DNA of 64,000 nt from Emydura subglobosa (Eukaryota > Chordata > Testudines > Chelidae), in the NCBI GenBank assembly GCA_007922225.1, contig ML679973.1:5494597-5558596 (forward strand). Direction: 5' to 3'. The notes beneath the pieces were generated by a model. That model had not been told where the DNA came from, did not search any database, and was given only the letters and a program-made list of their open reading frames with translations. How positions within the stretch are numbered: the stretch's first letter is position 1; every line of letters begins with the position of its first letter. Shown in pieces: positions 11,618 through 20,723 of this stretch. A program made the translations under genes and the position numbers.

Positions 11618-11821
11618 ATTTAGGGTATGCCTACACTGCCGGGGCTGCAGAGATCGATGCAGCAGGATCGATTGAGGTGGCTATGGAGACCCACTTAATC
11701 GATCCCAGAAGTGCTTTCCGGTCGATGCCATTAATCCCCCACCTCCTCGAAAAGAGTAAGGTACAATACGTAGCTTGCATATCTCCCATTGACCGCCAGT
11801 GGCAGTGTAGACCAGGCTTTA

Positions 11822-12300
11822 GTTAATTGGAGGCAAAATTGGAGTGAAGTCAAGGCAGTTTCTAATTTTGACATAGATTAGTAGGTTCAATTCAAGACTA
11901 GTCTTCAACTTGACCTGCTAACTCAAGTGAAAACTATAGTCTTGTCTTCACTTGGATTTCATCTTGAGTTAAGAACACACCTGGGACCTAAATTGCTCCC
12001 ATTTAAATTTGTCATAACTTTTCCGTTGTTTTGAATGGGAGAAAAAAATAGAGCCCTTTTTCATGTGAACTGTTTTGTCCATCCACACCCGTGTGTGAAA
12101 AAGCCTCACTCACTCCAATCAGGGACTCTTCCATTCCAGCTCAGCTTATTTGCCCATGTCCATTCACCCCATAATTGCACCTTTCCTGAAGTCTCTTGAT
12201 GCCCAGCAGAGTGTGGCACTGATGACAACTCCCGTGTCCATTATCTTACTTTGCAAGACTTAATTGGGTTATGAAAGAGGATAGAAATAGCTTTTAAAGG
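11822..12300. other. Unassigned intergenic DNA
   Basis: No gene or clear repeat was recognised. The segment 11875-11960 has partly inverted 'agacta' and 'cttgag' words that may come from another short transposon, but no ends could be defined. Confidence 0.4.
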
Positions 12301-12780
12301 TCTTCATTTTAAGTCCCAATACCTACCCTGTGTCTGAAAGATTGTACAGATGAAATTCTGGGCAAAATGTGAAGCATGTGTCACGTTTGTGGTTGAAGTT
12401 GTAGGAATCCAATGAAATGTGAGGAAAAACGGGTCGGAATTTTAATAGCAGGCATTTTCAAATGTTTATTTTGTGAAAGTCCATAAATCCTGTGTTGAAA
12501 CAATTAAATAGGAAAACCAATTGTCCCTTGAAGTATCATTATGCCAAATTTGGAGAGTGAATTCAATAATTAAACAGAGTGATTTTAGTCCCGCTTTAAG
12601 TGGAAATCTCAGTGCAATCTTAGCTATGGAGTTCCTGCCAAAGCCTTTATAATATATCCCACAAAGTGTTCACTGACTCAGAGTTAAGGTCGTCAGACTG
12701 CAGACCCCATTGGTGCAAACCATAAAAAGCAAGGAAATAACCATTTAAATTATTCAATACTCAGCTCTTCATTTTCCCTT
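12301..12780. other. Repeat-free AT-rich block, candidate conserved non-coding element
   Basis: No repeat family or simple sequence is visible. It holds varied AT-rich words (caattaaata, ataattaaac, tttataatatatccc). This texture is often seen in conserved enhancers, but only alignment to other amniotes can show it. Confidence 0.3.
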
Positions 12781-13625
12781 AGCTACCTCCCTTCTACCAC
12801 CCACAACCTACATATCTCAAAACTCACCAACAATCCTTGGGTAGCCTTCATTTCAACCACATTTATTCGTTAGAGGGATATGTGTTTTGATGAGAAATGT
12901 AGCTTCCATAATTTACATGATATATAACTCCATATGTGGGTTTTTTTTATTAGTGTGTGTAAAAGAGTGAGGTCTGATGTTAGATTCCAAATGGTGGCTG
13001 TGGGATAAGTTGCCCTCTAACGTTCAGGGAAAATAATGCAAATGGGGTGATCCGAGGATTGATTTCTGTAATTTTTCTGTTTAGATGTTAGAGATTATGT
13101 GTATGTAATGATGTATTATAGTTATGGTCAGAGTTAAGGTTGCTAGGACATAGGGAAGTTTCCACCTCTTAGGCCGTAATACCCGGTATTTCCAAAAATA
13201 GAGACATTACAATTTCTGTGGAACAAATTTTCCCTCAATTTACAAAACGGCTGCTGGTGAGTTCCCTTTGGAGCCTAGCTATTGAAACAACTCTATGAAT
13301 ATTGATTATGAGACACAGCAAGAAATGTTTATCATTCTTAATTGCAATAAAATCGTTTAAACTGGTGTTAAGCATTCAAATAGAAGCTCCATTGCATAAT
13401 GCAAAGACAACTATTAATTTGTCCATGACAAAAACAATGACAATGCATATGGAGTGGACTTAGATATATAATAGCAGCTCATGAAGGAGGGAGGTTTGCT
13501 TTGCTGGTGTATAGGATTGATACATTAGCTGTAAGTGTGGACATGGGTTCATATTTTACTGTATCTTTGTTTAAGAATGAAATGGGGTTGGTACTCTCAG
13601 CCTAGATCCCTTTGGGCATTTATCA
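12781..13625. other. Repeat-free block, candidate conserved non-coding element
   Basis: Between about 13010 and 13450 no repeat was recognised and AT-rich transcription-factor-like cores are dense (ataatgcaaat, an octamer-like word at 13034-13044; ttgattatg; gcataatgcaaag). 12781-13000 is less distinctive. No coding potential was seen. Confidence 0.3.
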
Positions 13626-14164
13626 ACATTCGATGACTACGTTAAAATTTGGCATAATTCAACATGATTAGCTGGTTCCACTCAGGAAGGAATTGGAGTA
13701 ATAGCGGATGGGGGCTGCAGGTACAGAACGAGGCGCATTGCAGAACTATGTGGGGAGTCCAGGCCTGGCACGGGGGAAGAAGGTGTGCAGGACAGGAATG
13801 CCGGTCACTGGGAGAGCTGGGGGAAGAGGGGAGACACAGGATTGGAAGTGTCTGCACTACACCTAGCCCTAGTTAATGCTGTGAGCGCTTAACTTTGATG
13901 AGCACAGAAATCACCCACCTGCCAGCTCACTAGATATATAGGATTAAGATGTGCAATAATTAAAGGGTAATAGTCTTCATTTATCTGATATACTCAGTAA
14001 ACTAACTGACCCCTCAGCCTGATGGGCATTTAGATAACGTTCAGAATCCTTTATTCTGAAAAAAGTAGCAAGAAGCACCTAATGAAATACAAAGGAGAGT
14101 AATTACATTCTGCACATCTCAATTTCCCCATGCAGTTTAAACTGGATATAGGAAACCCCTGCAT
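13626..14164. other. Unassigned DNA; AT-rich right half
   Basis: The left part (13660-13870) is GC-rich with chance frames on both strands. From 13900 to 14160 the sequence is AT-rich and repeat-free (gtgcaataattaaagg, gagagtaattacattc), again similar in texture to a conserved non-coding element. Confidence 0.35.
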
Positions 14165-14395
14165 TAGAATTACAGGATTTAGGAAGCATCATACTGAATT
14201 AGATTAGCAGTCCATCCCATCCAGTCGCCTGTCGCTGACAGTGGCCAATACCAGATGCCTCAGAGGAAGGTGCAAGAAACTCCACAGTAGACAGTTACTG
14301 AATAGCCATCCAGTAGGTGACATTTCTTCCTAAATCCTCCCAGTTAGAGGTTCCTAAACTGCTGTGTTGTATTTCATGTTTGTGTGCAGTATGTA
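14165..14395 (-). mobile_element. CR1 LINE 3' end
   Basis: Read on the plus strand it has 'agcagtccatcccatccag', 'gctgacagtggccaatacca', 'gatgcctcagaggaaggtgc' and 'acatttcttcctaaatcctc', in the order of the antisense CR1 3' end common in turtles. It is truncated at both sides and diverged. The same family lies in sense orientation at 17.97-18.49 kb. Confidence 0.65.
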
Positions 14396-14439
14396 ATAGC
14401 TACCATGATACACACCAAAACTTGTCTCAGTACAGATTC

Positions 14440-14600
14440 CTGTATGGATATCCAAAATCCTGAAGGCCTTACTCAGTGAAAACTCCCAGTGGGTTCAATC
14501 CTGAGCAATGTACTCAGCTGTTTACTTTGAAATCAGTGGGAATTTAGCTGAATAAGGATTAAGCAAAAACTGAGGGATGGATTCTGCCACTCACAGAGTC
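14440..14600. repeat. Palindromic sauropsid repeat fragment
   Basis: Phrases such as aaaactcccagtgggttc, gaaatcagtgggaattt and gctgaataaggatt resemble a short self-complementary repeat family that recurs near 44.76-44.88 kb. Ends are undefined. Confidence 0.4.
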
Positions 14601-14943
14601 TGTCATAATACCTAAAAGTTAGAGTTTCTTGCAATCTCTGCAAAATCCTAGTGGAGACAAAGCCAGATTTTACCTCAGAGTAGCTAGTGAAGGTAAACAC
14701 CATGTGTGCGTGTGGGTATAGGGCTGACCTCGAATACCTCGATCAAAGAAAAAACTACCTGTGCCTTGTCTCTGGTGGGATTTTCCATTGAGATGGCTGT
14801 CTTGAGTTAGCTACCTCCATGTAAAACACACCTGTTCTTGCAATATAGGCATAGTCTTAGTCCTGATGAGTAGCATCTTACAGCAGGACTAGTTCCATTG
14901 ATGTCAGTGGTGGTATTCATGAAGTAAGGTATTATTCAATGGA

Positions 14944-15040
14944 TGAGATTTTCAGAAGCATACAAGGGATTTAGAAGCACCAGTGCCAGTGAAACTCAAT
15001 GGAACTGATGCTTTGAAGCTTTTGAAAATCCCAGCCAACA
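14944..15040. repeat. Short palindromic repeat with 'GATTTTCA' ends
   Basis: The left end gagattttcagaagc and the right end gcttttgaaaatccc are inverted copies, and the centre has a 'ccagtg..cactgg'-like symmetry around a sentence of 'aactcaatggaact'. Related palindromes occur at 26.38, 28.73 and 45.28 kb. Confidence 0.55.
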
Positions 15041-15233
15041 TGACTAAGGTTAGCAGGACTGGTTGAGTAAGGGTGCCAAAGGTTGATCCATTCCAACGAA
15101 CTGTGTTTGTCACACTGTGGTTATTCTGGCACAAAAATGAAAAGGCTGAGAAATGTTAAAGCACTGAAACAGTCCAGGGAACAGTCCTCCATTGCTGATG
15201 GACTACGACCTTGTAGCTATTTCCTATCTCTAA

Positions 15234-15485
15234 AGGCTTGTCCTCCTATAGCAGCACAGCTGCAGCACTTCAGTGTAGACACTACCTATGCCAGGTTCTC
15301 TCATTGGCATAGGTAATCCACCACCCCAAGAGGTGAGCTAGGTCAACAGAAGAATTCTTCCGTCAACCTAGTGTTGTCTACATCAGAGGCTAGGTCCACT
15401 TAACTGTGTCGCTCTGGGGTGTGGATTTTTCACATCTCTGAGCAACGTCGCTCTGCCAATATAAGTTCCCATTGTAGACCAGTCC
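15234..15485. mobile_element. Harbinger-like MITE with TAA target duplication
   Basis: The ends AGGCTTGTCC and the reverse of GACCAGTCC are partial inverted repeats; TAA lies at both borders (15231-15233 and 15486-15488). The interior has 'agcagcacagctgcagcac', 'agaagaattcttccgtc' and 'gtggatttttcacatctc', the minus orientation of the family also found at 20.18-20.72 and 52.6-52.9 kb. No coding sequence. Confidence 0.75.
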
Positions 15486-15488
15486 TAA

Positions 15489-15997
15489 CTTCTCTGATCC
15501 TATGAAGTCGGAAGCTCCGGGTGTGCAGGCTGGGTTTTGCTTTTTTAGGTTTATCCTGCTCCTGACTCATTCAGCTTTATCAGAGGAGGAATAGGTTCTT
15601 GTAAGAGTTGGCCTGGAGGCTTCAATTCCCCTTAACCACTCCCAGGCAATAGAAGTTGTGGCGGCGGGTGATGTCATCCAACCTCATCGGTCTCGCCTGC
15701 CTCCTTATCACATCAGGCATGCAGAGGGATGGGGGAAGGGTAGATTGTCTTGCAGGGGAGTATTTGTGACAGTTACTTTTGATTGAGCATTGCACTGCGT
15801 TGAATGGAGGACATTATTATTCGCAAAATGGCATTCTAGAATTAAGCTTCAAAGCAGGGCAGAAAAACTTCAGGTTTTAATACTAATTAGAGGAGCTTGT
15901 CTCCCAGGTGTGAAGTGTTTATCTGTGAAAAGCAGGAGATAGTGTAGCAAAGGAGAAACTAGAGAACTGAAGATCCAATAAATAGTTGAATGGATTT
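15489..15997. other. Unassigned DNA
   Basis: No gene was recognised. The part 15780-15960 is free of repeats and AT-rich (ggacattattattcgc, ttaatactaattagagg) and could be a conserved non-coding block. The left part is GC-richer. Confidence 0.35.
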
Positions 15998-16013
15998 AAA
16001 AAAAAAAAAAAAA
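15998..16013. repeat. Poly(A) tract
   Basis: A16 followed by a purine-rich stretch. Confidence 0.95.
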
Positions 16014-16158
16014 GGAGGGGGGAGAGAGGAAAAAATCAACAACAAAACCACAGAAGATAAAATAAAATGTTGTGCTGAATATGAAAGGTTTGCAAAACAG
16101 CTCAGGTTTATTTCCAAACTCAAAAAAGCTGAAAATAATCGAGCAATAAGAAGGAAAG

Positions 16159-16160
<2 letters not shown>

Positions 16161-16189
<29 letters not shown>
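16161..16189. repeat. Poly(T) tract
   Basis: T29, the longest homopolymer in the window; its exact length is prone to sequencing error. With the A16 tract about 150 bases upstream it forms an inverted pair, but no SINE body was recognised between them. Confidence 0.95.
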
Positions 16190-16194
<5 letters not shown>

Positions 16195-16439
16195 CATATA
16201 ATTTTTAAAGGGTTTTTTTGGTTTTGTCTGTCAAGGCTGCACTTGTTCTTCACACAGGCCTTGTCTCACGTCACGACAGCTGGAACAGCATGAAATGTCG
16301 GCAGCAGAACCCCAAACCTCCCACAAGTTGGCTTTAATGGCGTCACATAGGAGTAAAAAGCTCTTTACGGTACTTACGTGGCCCCATCACTGTAGTACCT
16401 GAGCACCTCCGTCTTTCCTGGATTTAGCCTTTGTGAGCT

Positions 16440-16765
16440 AGGGCAATCGCCCCTGTTTTACAGATGGGGAACTAATGCATGGAGACACTAAGGATATGTC
16501 CACACACGAGCTATGAGGTGCGATTCCCAGCACAGGTAGACACGCACGTGCTAAAAACAGCAGGCTGGCCACAACGGCATGGAATCACTGCCCGACTCCA
16601 ATCCCACCTGACCCCCTGTGTTCATACTTGGGTGGCTAGCCTCAGCCGCCATGGCCACGCTGTGATTTTCAAGTGCCAACTTGAGCAGCGCTAGTGCGTA
16701 TATGCCTATATAGCTGCTGTTTAGACATGCCCGAAGTGACTTGGGCACAGGTGCACAGAAGGGAG
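16440..16765 (-). mobile_element. MIR-type SINE interrupted by a MITE
   Basis: The plus strand reads 'ccctgttttacagatgggga' up to 'gagacactaa', the antisense MIR core, then continues after the insertion with 'agtgacttgggcacaggtgc'. In MIR copies these two pieces are contiguous (..actaagtgacttg..), which fixes the insertion point. The rest of the SINE is lost or too diverged. Confidence 0.6.
16492..16732. mobile_element. Harbinger-like MITE inserted into a MIR
   Basis: The left end GGATATGTCCACAC and the reverse complement of the right end (GGGCATGTCTAAAC) are partial inverted repeats. The flanks TAA (16489-16491) and GAA (16733-16735) could be a 3-bp duplication with one mutation. Internal words (gattcccagcac, gctaaaaacagca, gggtggctagcc) match the foldback element at 31.84-32.12 kb. 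Confidence 0.65.
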
Positions 16766-17214
16766 AGAACAGCGCCACGTGGGAAGGGGAGGCAGGGACG
16801 CTTTTTCCAGAGTCCCCCATCTGAGAGGGCTCCCAAAATGACTGGCCAGGTCAAATCTGAGTGAGTGGCATTGCAACCCAGAGCGTAGGGTCACCATGCC
16901 ACTCGGGTTTGGCACCTGCCAATGATAGCACGAGGAGTGACGCACCTTCCTGGGCTGGGCACAGATCCCATCATCATGCCAGGTGTGAGGCGATCCACCA
17001 AGCCAGCAGCCCGAAGTTAGGAGTGGGGTCAGAGATATCTCTTCCAGTGACAGTGGGGCCAAAGCTCAGGGAGGGCAGGACCAGAAGCAGACTCTCCAAC
17101 CACATGCAGGGCAGAGCCACCCCATCTCCGCCCTCCCCTTCTTAAATTATTTCATCTCCATGGTGATATTTTTTGAAGGGTGGGGGACCTCCGTTTCAGA
17201 TTTCGCCAGGGTCC
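16766..17214. other. Unassigned GC-rich DNA
   Basis: Overlapping frames of 90-113 residues occur on both strands but have no domain and overlap the MITE, so they are not taken as genes. Confidence 0.45.
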
Positions 17215-17315
17215 CCAAAACCTCTCTGAGGCCCTGGGAAGGAACAGGGACTTGAACCTGGCTACCCCAAGTCTCGGGCTAGTATCCTAATCACTAACAA
17301 TCCTCCTGTTGGCAT
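17215..17315 (-). mobile_element. tRNA-derived SINE (MIR-like) fragment
   Basis: The phrases cagggacttgaacctgg and agtatcctaatcactaac are antisense forms of a tRNA-like head, including a B-box-like GGTTCAAGTCC on the minus strand. No intact A box or tRNA fold was found, so this is a SINE remnant rather than a tRNA gene. Confidence 0.45.
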
Positions 17316-17795
17316 TCAGAGCAGAATTTCACTACTTTTTTTAGATGACTAGAGAGAAATTCATTCAATCACAACAAGAAGGTTAAAGGGGGGAAGTTGC
17401 AAGGCAGTATTTAAAAACAAAGGAAAATGTTTCAAATTCTCCTTTGCTATGAGTCCGACAGCTGTGTAGCTCCAGGGGGTCACCATTTTAATGACGGTCC
17501 CAACAAGAAACACAGCCCGGGAACACACATCAAGACAGGAAGATCAGAGCTGCACCCAGAGACACAAAGAACAGCAGGAGATAGCTACAATACCTTTTAG
17601 TTAGAAAATGGTAGCAGGATGCAAAGATGCAGACTAACCAAACAGAAAAAGAGACAGAAATAAACAACCAACCAAATAAAAATCAGCATTTACCATAAAA
17701 AAATTCATAAAAAAATGCTTAAAGAATGTGATAAAAATTAACATTATATAATCAATGATAAGCTTTCACGTCTCCTACTTTGTTTAATTTCTCCA
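17316..17795. other. Unassigned A-rich DNA
   Basis: A-rich sequence, with aaataaaaatcagc and aaaaaattcataaaaaaatg near 17670-17720. No gene or repeat was assigned. Confidence 0.4.
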
Positions 17796-17799
17796 TTGG

Positions 17800-17962
17800 A
17801 AGAGAGGACATAGGACAGGAAGGGACCTCCTGAATCATGGAGTCTAGTCCCCTGCCATCGCAGACAACCCCACCATATAATCCCATCCATATATTTATCA
17901 AGATCTATGTTAAAAGTAGTTAGGTTGTTTGCCTCTGCAGCTCCTACTGGAATTCTCTCCTT
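17800..17962 (-). mobile_element. CR1 LINE 3' end
   Basis: Plus-strand phrases 'acaggaagggacctcctgaa', 'tcatggagtctagtcccctg' and 'gttaaaagtagttaggttg' follow the order of the antisense CR1 3' terminus of turtles. It ends near 17962, where another CR1 in the opposite direction begins. Confidence 0.6.
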
Positions 17963-17964
17963 AA

Positions 17965-18490
17965 AAAGGCCATTGCAGAAATAGAAAGCATTTGGAGCCA
18001 GGCAATGAAAATGATTTGATGCCTGGAAGGATTTTCAGATTTCAAAGATTAGGATATAATTGAGACTCAAGATGAATAGCTGGTGACATATTAGAAGTAT
18101 ATAAATTAATGACAAGAGGAAGTACTTTTTTTTTTTTTAAAGAAAATACAGCATATTAGTAATCGGTGCAACTCACTGCCACAGATATCAAGAGCATAGC
18201 AGGCTTCCAAAAAGGAGTAGTGATTTCTACAGATAGTTAGAACATCCATAGTTACATTAGATAAATAAAACATCTATAAGAAATATCAGTCCTCTACAGT
18301 TCAGGGCATAAATCGAACACTAACTGCCAGACGTTATTAGGAAACTTCCCCTATGGGCATATTAATGGATAATGTCCATTATGGGTGTTTTACGTCTTCC
18401 TCTGATGCTGGTCACAGTTGGAGATGGGATACTGCATTAGATGGACCATTGGTTTGATCCAGTATAGAGATCGCCACAGCACTTCTTAAG
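17965..18490 (+). mobile_element. CR1 LINE 3' part
   Basis: Starts with a degraded 'gcaatgaaaatgatttgatg' and 'agaagtatataaattaatga', continues with 'caactcactgccacagatat', and ends 'attagatggaccattggttt' 'gatccagtatagagatcgcc'. That is the order from the ORF2 C-terminus to the 3' UTR of turtle CR1. A T tract at 18127-18139 interrupts it. All frames are broken. Confidence 0.65.
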
Positions 18491-19239
18491 AATACAGTGA
18501 TCTGCTGTTTCTTGTGTTTTTGATTGCACCGGTCACCTTCCTTTCTTAATATAACATGGATACTTCCCACTTCTTTACTTCCTATTTACATTGAGTCTAG
18601 TCTACTCTTTCATGCATTTTGAAGGAATAATTATTATTGATTTTGCTGTGTTTTACTTTGGATCAAGGCACAAGAAGCTGAGTGACTTGCCTGAGTCCCT
18701 GCAATGAGTCAATTGCAGCTGCTCGGAGGAATCTTCCAGCGTCTTTGCAATCTCTTTGTGCTCTTTAGCTGCTCCTCCCAGGGACATGCAAACTGCATGG
18801 CAGCACATGGCTGGGGGGTGTGTCCTCTGCAGCTGAAGTGATGGGGCTGGGAACAGCAGCAATAAAGAAAGCAGGCTCTTCTTTTCTGAAGAGAAAGAAG
18901 TTGTAAGTGGTGTGTATGGCAGGAGCTTTCTGCAAGATGGGGAAGAAGGAAAGTAAAAAATGGTGCTTTCAACCTCGGCAATTCTGTCACGTCCTCTTAA
19001 TGACTTGATTGAGCAGTCTCACGATGCCTCAGTAGGTGCTATTCAGTAGGGATAACGGTAACTGAATTGGGCCCAGCTGCTGCACAACTGGCCCTTGTGG
19101 GTCCCTTTATGTGGTTGGCGTAGCAGCCCCGCTGTGCTTGAGTCTGCTCTGACAACAGTGCAACTGTTGATTTAGAATATGGTGAGAGCAGGATCAGACC
19201 TACGGACTCTCCCACAGGTCTCTTGCTTTCTGTCTATCT
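18491..19239. other. Unassigned intergenic DNA
   Basis: No repeat family or gene was recognised. The minus-strand frames at 18653-18990 overlap each other in two frames and have no domain. Confidence 0.45.
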
Positions 19240-19247
19240 GCCTACAT

Positions 19248-19429
19248 CAGTGTTTCTCAACCTGGGGGTTTAGAGGGGTCGCAAGTGCAGAGCTGGTATT
19301 GGGGGTGGCAAGTAAGGCAATTGCCTGGAGCCACAGGGGCGCCATGAAACTAAGTTACATGCCTCAGCCCCGTGGGGGTGGGACTCAGGCTTCAGGGGTA
19401 CAGTAGTTTGGAAAGGTTAAGAACCACTG
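19248..19429. mobile_element. Non-autonomous hAT element with 8-bp duplication
   Basis: Ends CAGTGTTTCTCAACCT and AGGTTAAGAACCACTG are 16-bp inverted repeats with two mismatches. The 8-bp target duplication GCCTACAT lies exactly outside (19240-19247 and 19430-19437) and is perfect. The 182-bp body is G-rich and has no coding capacity; hAT ends of this type usually read CAGNGNTTCTCAA. Confidence 0.9.
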
Positions 19430-19469
19430 GCCTACATGGTCCCCACCAACATAGTATTTGAGCACCTTG

Positions 19470-19556
19470 CAAATATTTTCTTCTTCTTATTATTATTTAT
19501 TTGTATTACCATACCACCTAGGAGTCCCTGTCATGGACCATGACCCTGAATGTAGC
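19470..19556 (-). mobile_element. L2-like LINE 3' tail
   Basis: 'tattattatttatttgtatt' followed by 'accataccacctaggagtcc' and 'ctgtcatggaccatgaccc' is the inverse of the tail seen at 256-335. Only about 85 bp remain. Confidence 0.6.
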
Positions 19557-19559
19557 CTC

Positions 19560-19735
19560 CCTACCCCCTCTGAGGAAGGTCGCTGTCATTGTTCCCATCT
19601 TACAGAAGGGGAAATCAAGGCACAAAGAGGTGAACTGACCTAGCCAAGAGCACTCACAAAATCTGAAACGGAGGTGGAAACTGAATCCAGATTGCCAGTG
19701 CAGTGCATTATCTGCAAGTCCCTTCTGCTACTGAT
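19560..19735 (-). mobile_element. MIR-type SINE
   Basis: 'ttgttcccatcttacagaag' 'gggaaatcaaggcacaaaga' and later 'actgaatccagattgcca' give the antisense MIR core and tRNA-like head in the usual order. Directly behind it lies the L2-like tail, as in MIR elements whose 3' ends are L2-derived, so both pieces may be one element. Confidence 0.6.
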
Positions 19736-20178
19736 ATATCACGGCAGGTGATAAGATTTTCTATTTGGATATTAGGATATTTTGGATAAATTTCCTCTTT
19801 GGTCCTTTAATCTTCATTATTCCCTCTTGCCTGCCTCAGCTTCCATGTGGTCCTATTGTGATCTGTAGGGTGGAATTTCCCATTGCTTACACACTATCTT
19901 CTTGAACCAGAATAACCCTCTTGCACTCTGCCCCTGGCTACTCTGTTGCTGCTTTTTTGTGATCATTGTTTTTCTGGGCTATGAATCCCTTCTGAGACAG
20001 TAATAAAATAAACATTCATTTGTAGAATTGGCCCTATATTAGGAGTCGAGATGGGCCTGAGTTGCACAGTTTGGATCCCGCTCTGGACTTCCCAAATGAT
20101 GGGGTGTTAGGCAGTGGAAGAGTATAGGCCAAAGGTCACTATCATTAACAGACTCTCTGCTAATTTCGTAGATTCTGA
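19736..20178. other. Unassigned DNA
   Basis: Near 20045-20110 a phrase 'gagatgggcctgagttgcac' recurs with few changes at 32368 and marks an unnamed interspersed repeat. Nothing else was recognised. Confidence 0.4.
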
Positions 20179-20723
20179 GGCCTGGATTATGCTAGGATAT
20201 TAGGTGGGTATAACTATGTTGCTCAGGGGTATGAAAAATCCACACCCTGTGTGATGCAGTTAAACCGACCTAACACTCCTAATGTTGATGCACTAGGGGT
20301 TTGTCCTCACTTACTTTGGAGATTCGGCAGCAGTCGACCGGAGTTACGCAAAAAACTTGCGCAACTCCTGTTGACTTCTGTTCTGCATGCCACCTTCACT
20401 GCACTGTGTTCCCGTCAATGCAGTGCTATGCCATTGAAGAAGGTGGTTTTAATACGTCGATTTCTGGATCGACTGAGCGGGACTTCACTGACCACTCAGT
20501 CGATCCAGAGAAGTCGATCTGACAGCGGCGACTTTGCTGCCATCAGTGAAGACATAGCCTAGGTTGATAGGAGAATTCTCCTGTCGAACTAGCTACCACC
20601 TCCTGGGGAGGTGGATTACCTATGCCGATGGGAGAACCTCTCCTGTCCGTATAGGCAGCATCTTCAGTGATGCACTACAGCGGTGCAGCTGCACCACTGC
20701 AGCATTTTAAGCATAGACAAGCT
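20179..20723. mobile_element. Harbinger-like MITE interrupted by another MITE
   Basis: The left part has 'gttgctcaggggtatgaaaa' and 'atccacaccctgtgtgatgc'; the right part has 'aggagaattctcctgtcg', 'gaggtggattacctatgccg' and 'agcggtgcagctgcaccact', ending in 'gcatagacaagct'. Aligned to the copies at 15.2 kb (inverted) and 52.6 kb, the middle 264 bp are foreign. Without it the element is about 280 bp. No coding sequence. Confidence 0.68.
20296..20558. mobile_element. Inner MITE nested in another MITE
   Basis: Left end GGGGTTTGTCCTCACT; right end AGTGAAGACATAGC. The reverse complement of the right end shares GTC.TCACT with the left. CTA occurs at both borders (20293-20295 and 20559-20561), consistent with a 3-bp duplication. 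The interior has two 'gtcgat' clusters and is partly self-complementary. Frames of 73-103 residues across it are incidental. Confidence 0.65.

Larger units (their letters stand above)
11331..11818. mobile_element. Harbinger-like MITE split by a hAT element
   Basis: The left end is GGGTATGCCTACACTGCC, with its first three G at 11331-11333 and the rest from 11626; the right end is GGCAGTGTAGACCAGGCT. Ten consecutive bases (CTACACTGCC against GGCAGTGTAG) plus outer positions pair. TTA flanks both sides (11328-11330 and 11819-11821). Removing the inserted hAT leaves an element of about 196 bp. It contains 'gatcgat'-type words shared with the elements near 20.3 and 34.8 kb. Confidence 0.72.

Noticed and set aside
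11347..11826. 159-residue plus-strand frame
   Set aside because: It spans a hAT element and the end of another transposon with well-defined borders.
17240..17300. tRNA gene on the minus strand
   Set aside because: A B-box-like word is present but no cloverleaf or A box could be built; it fits a SINE head.
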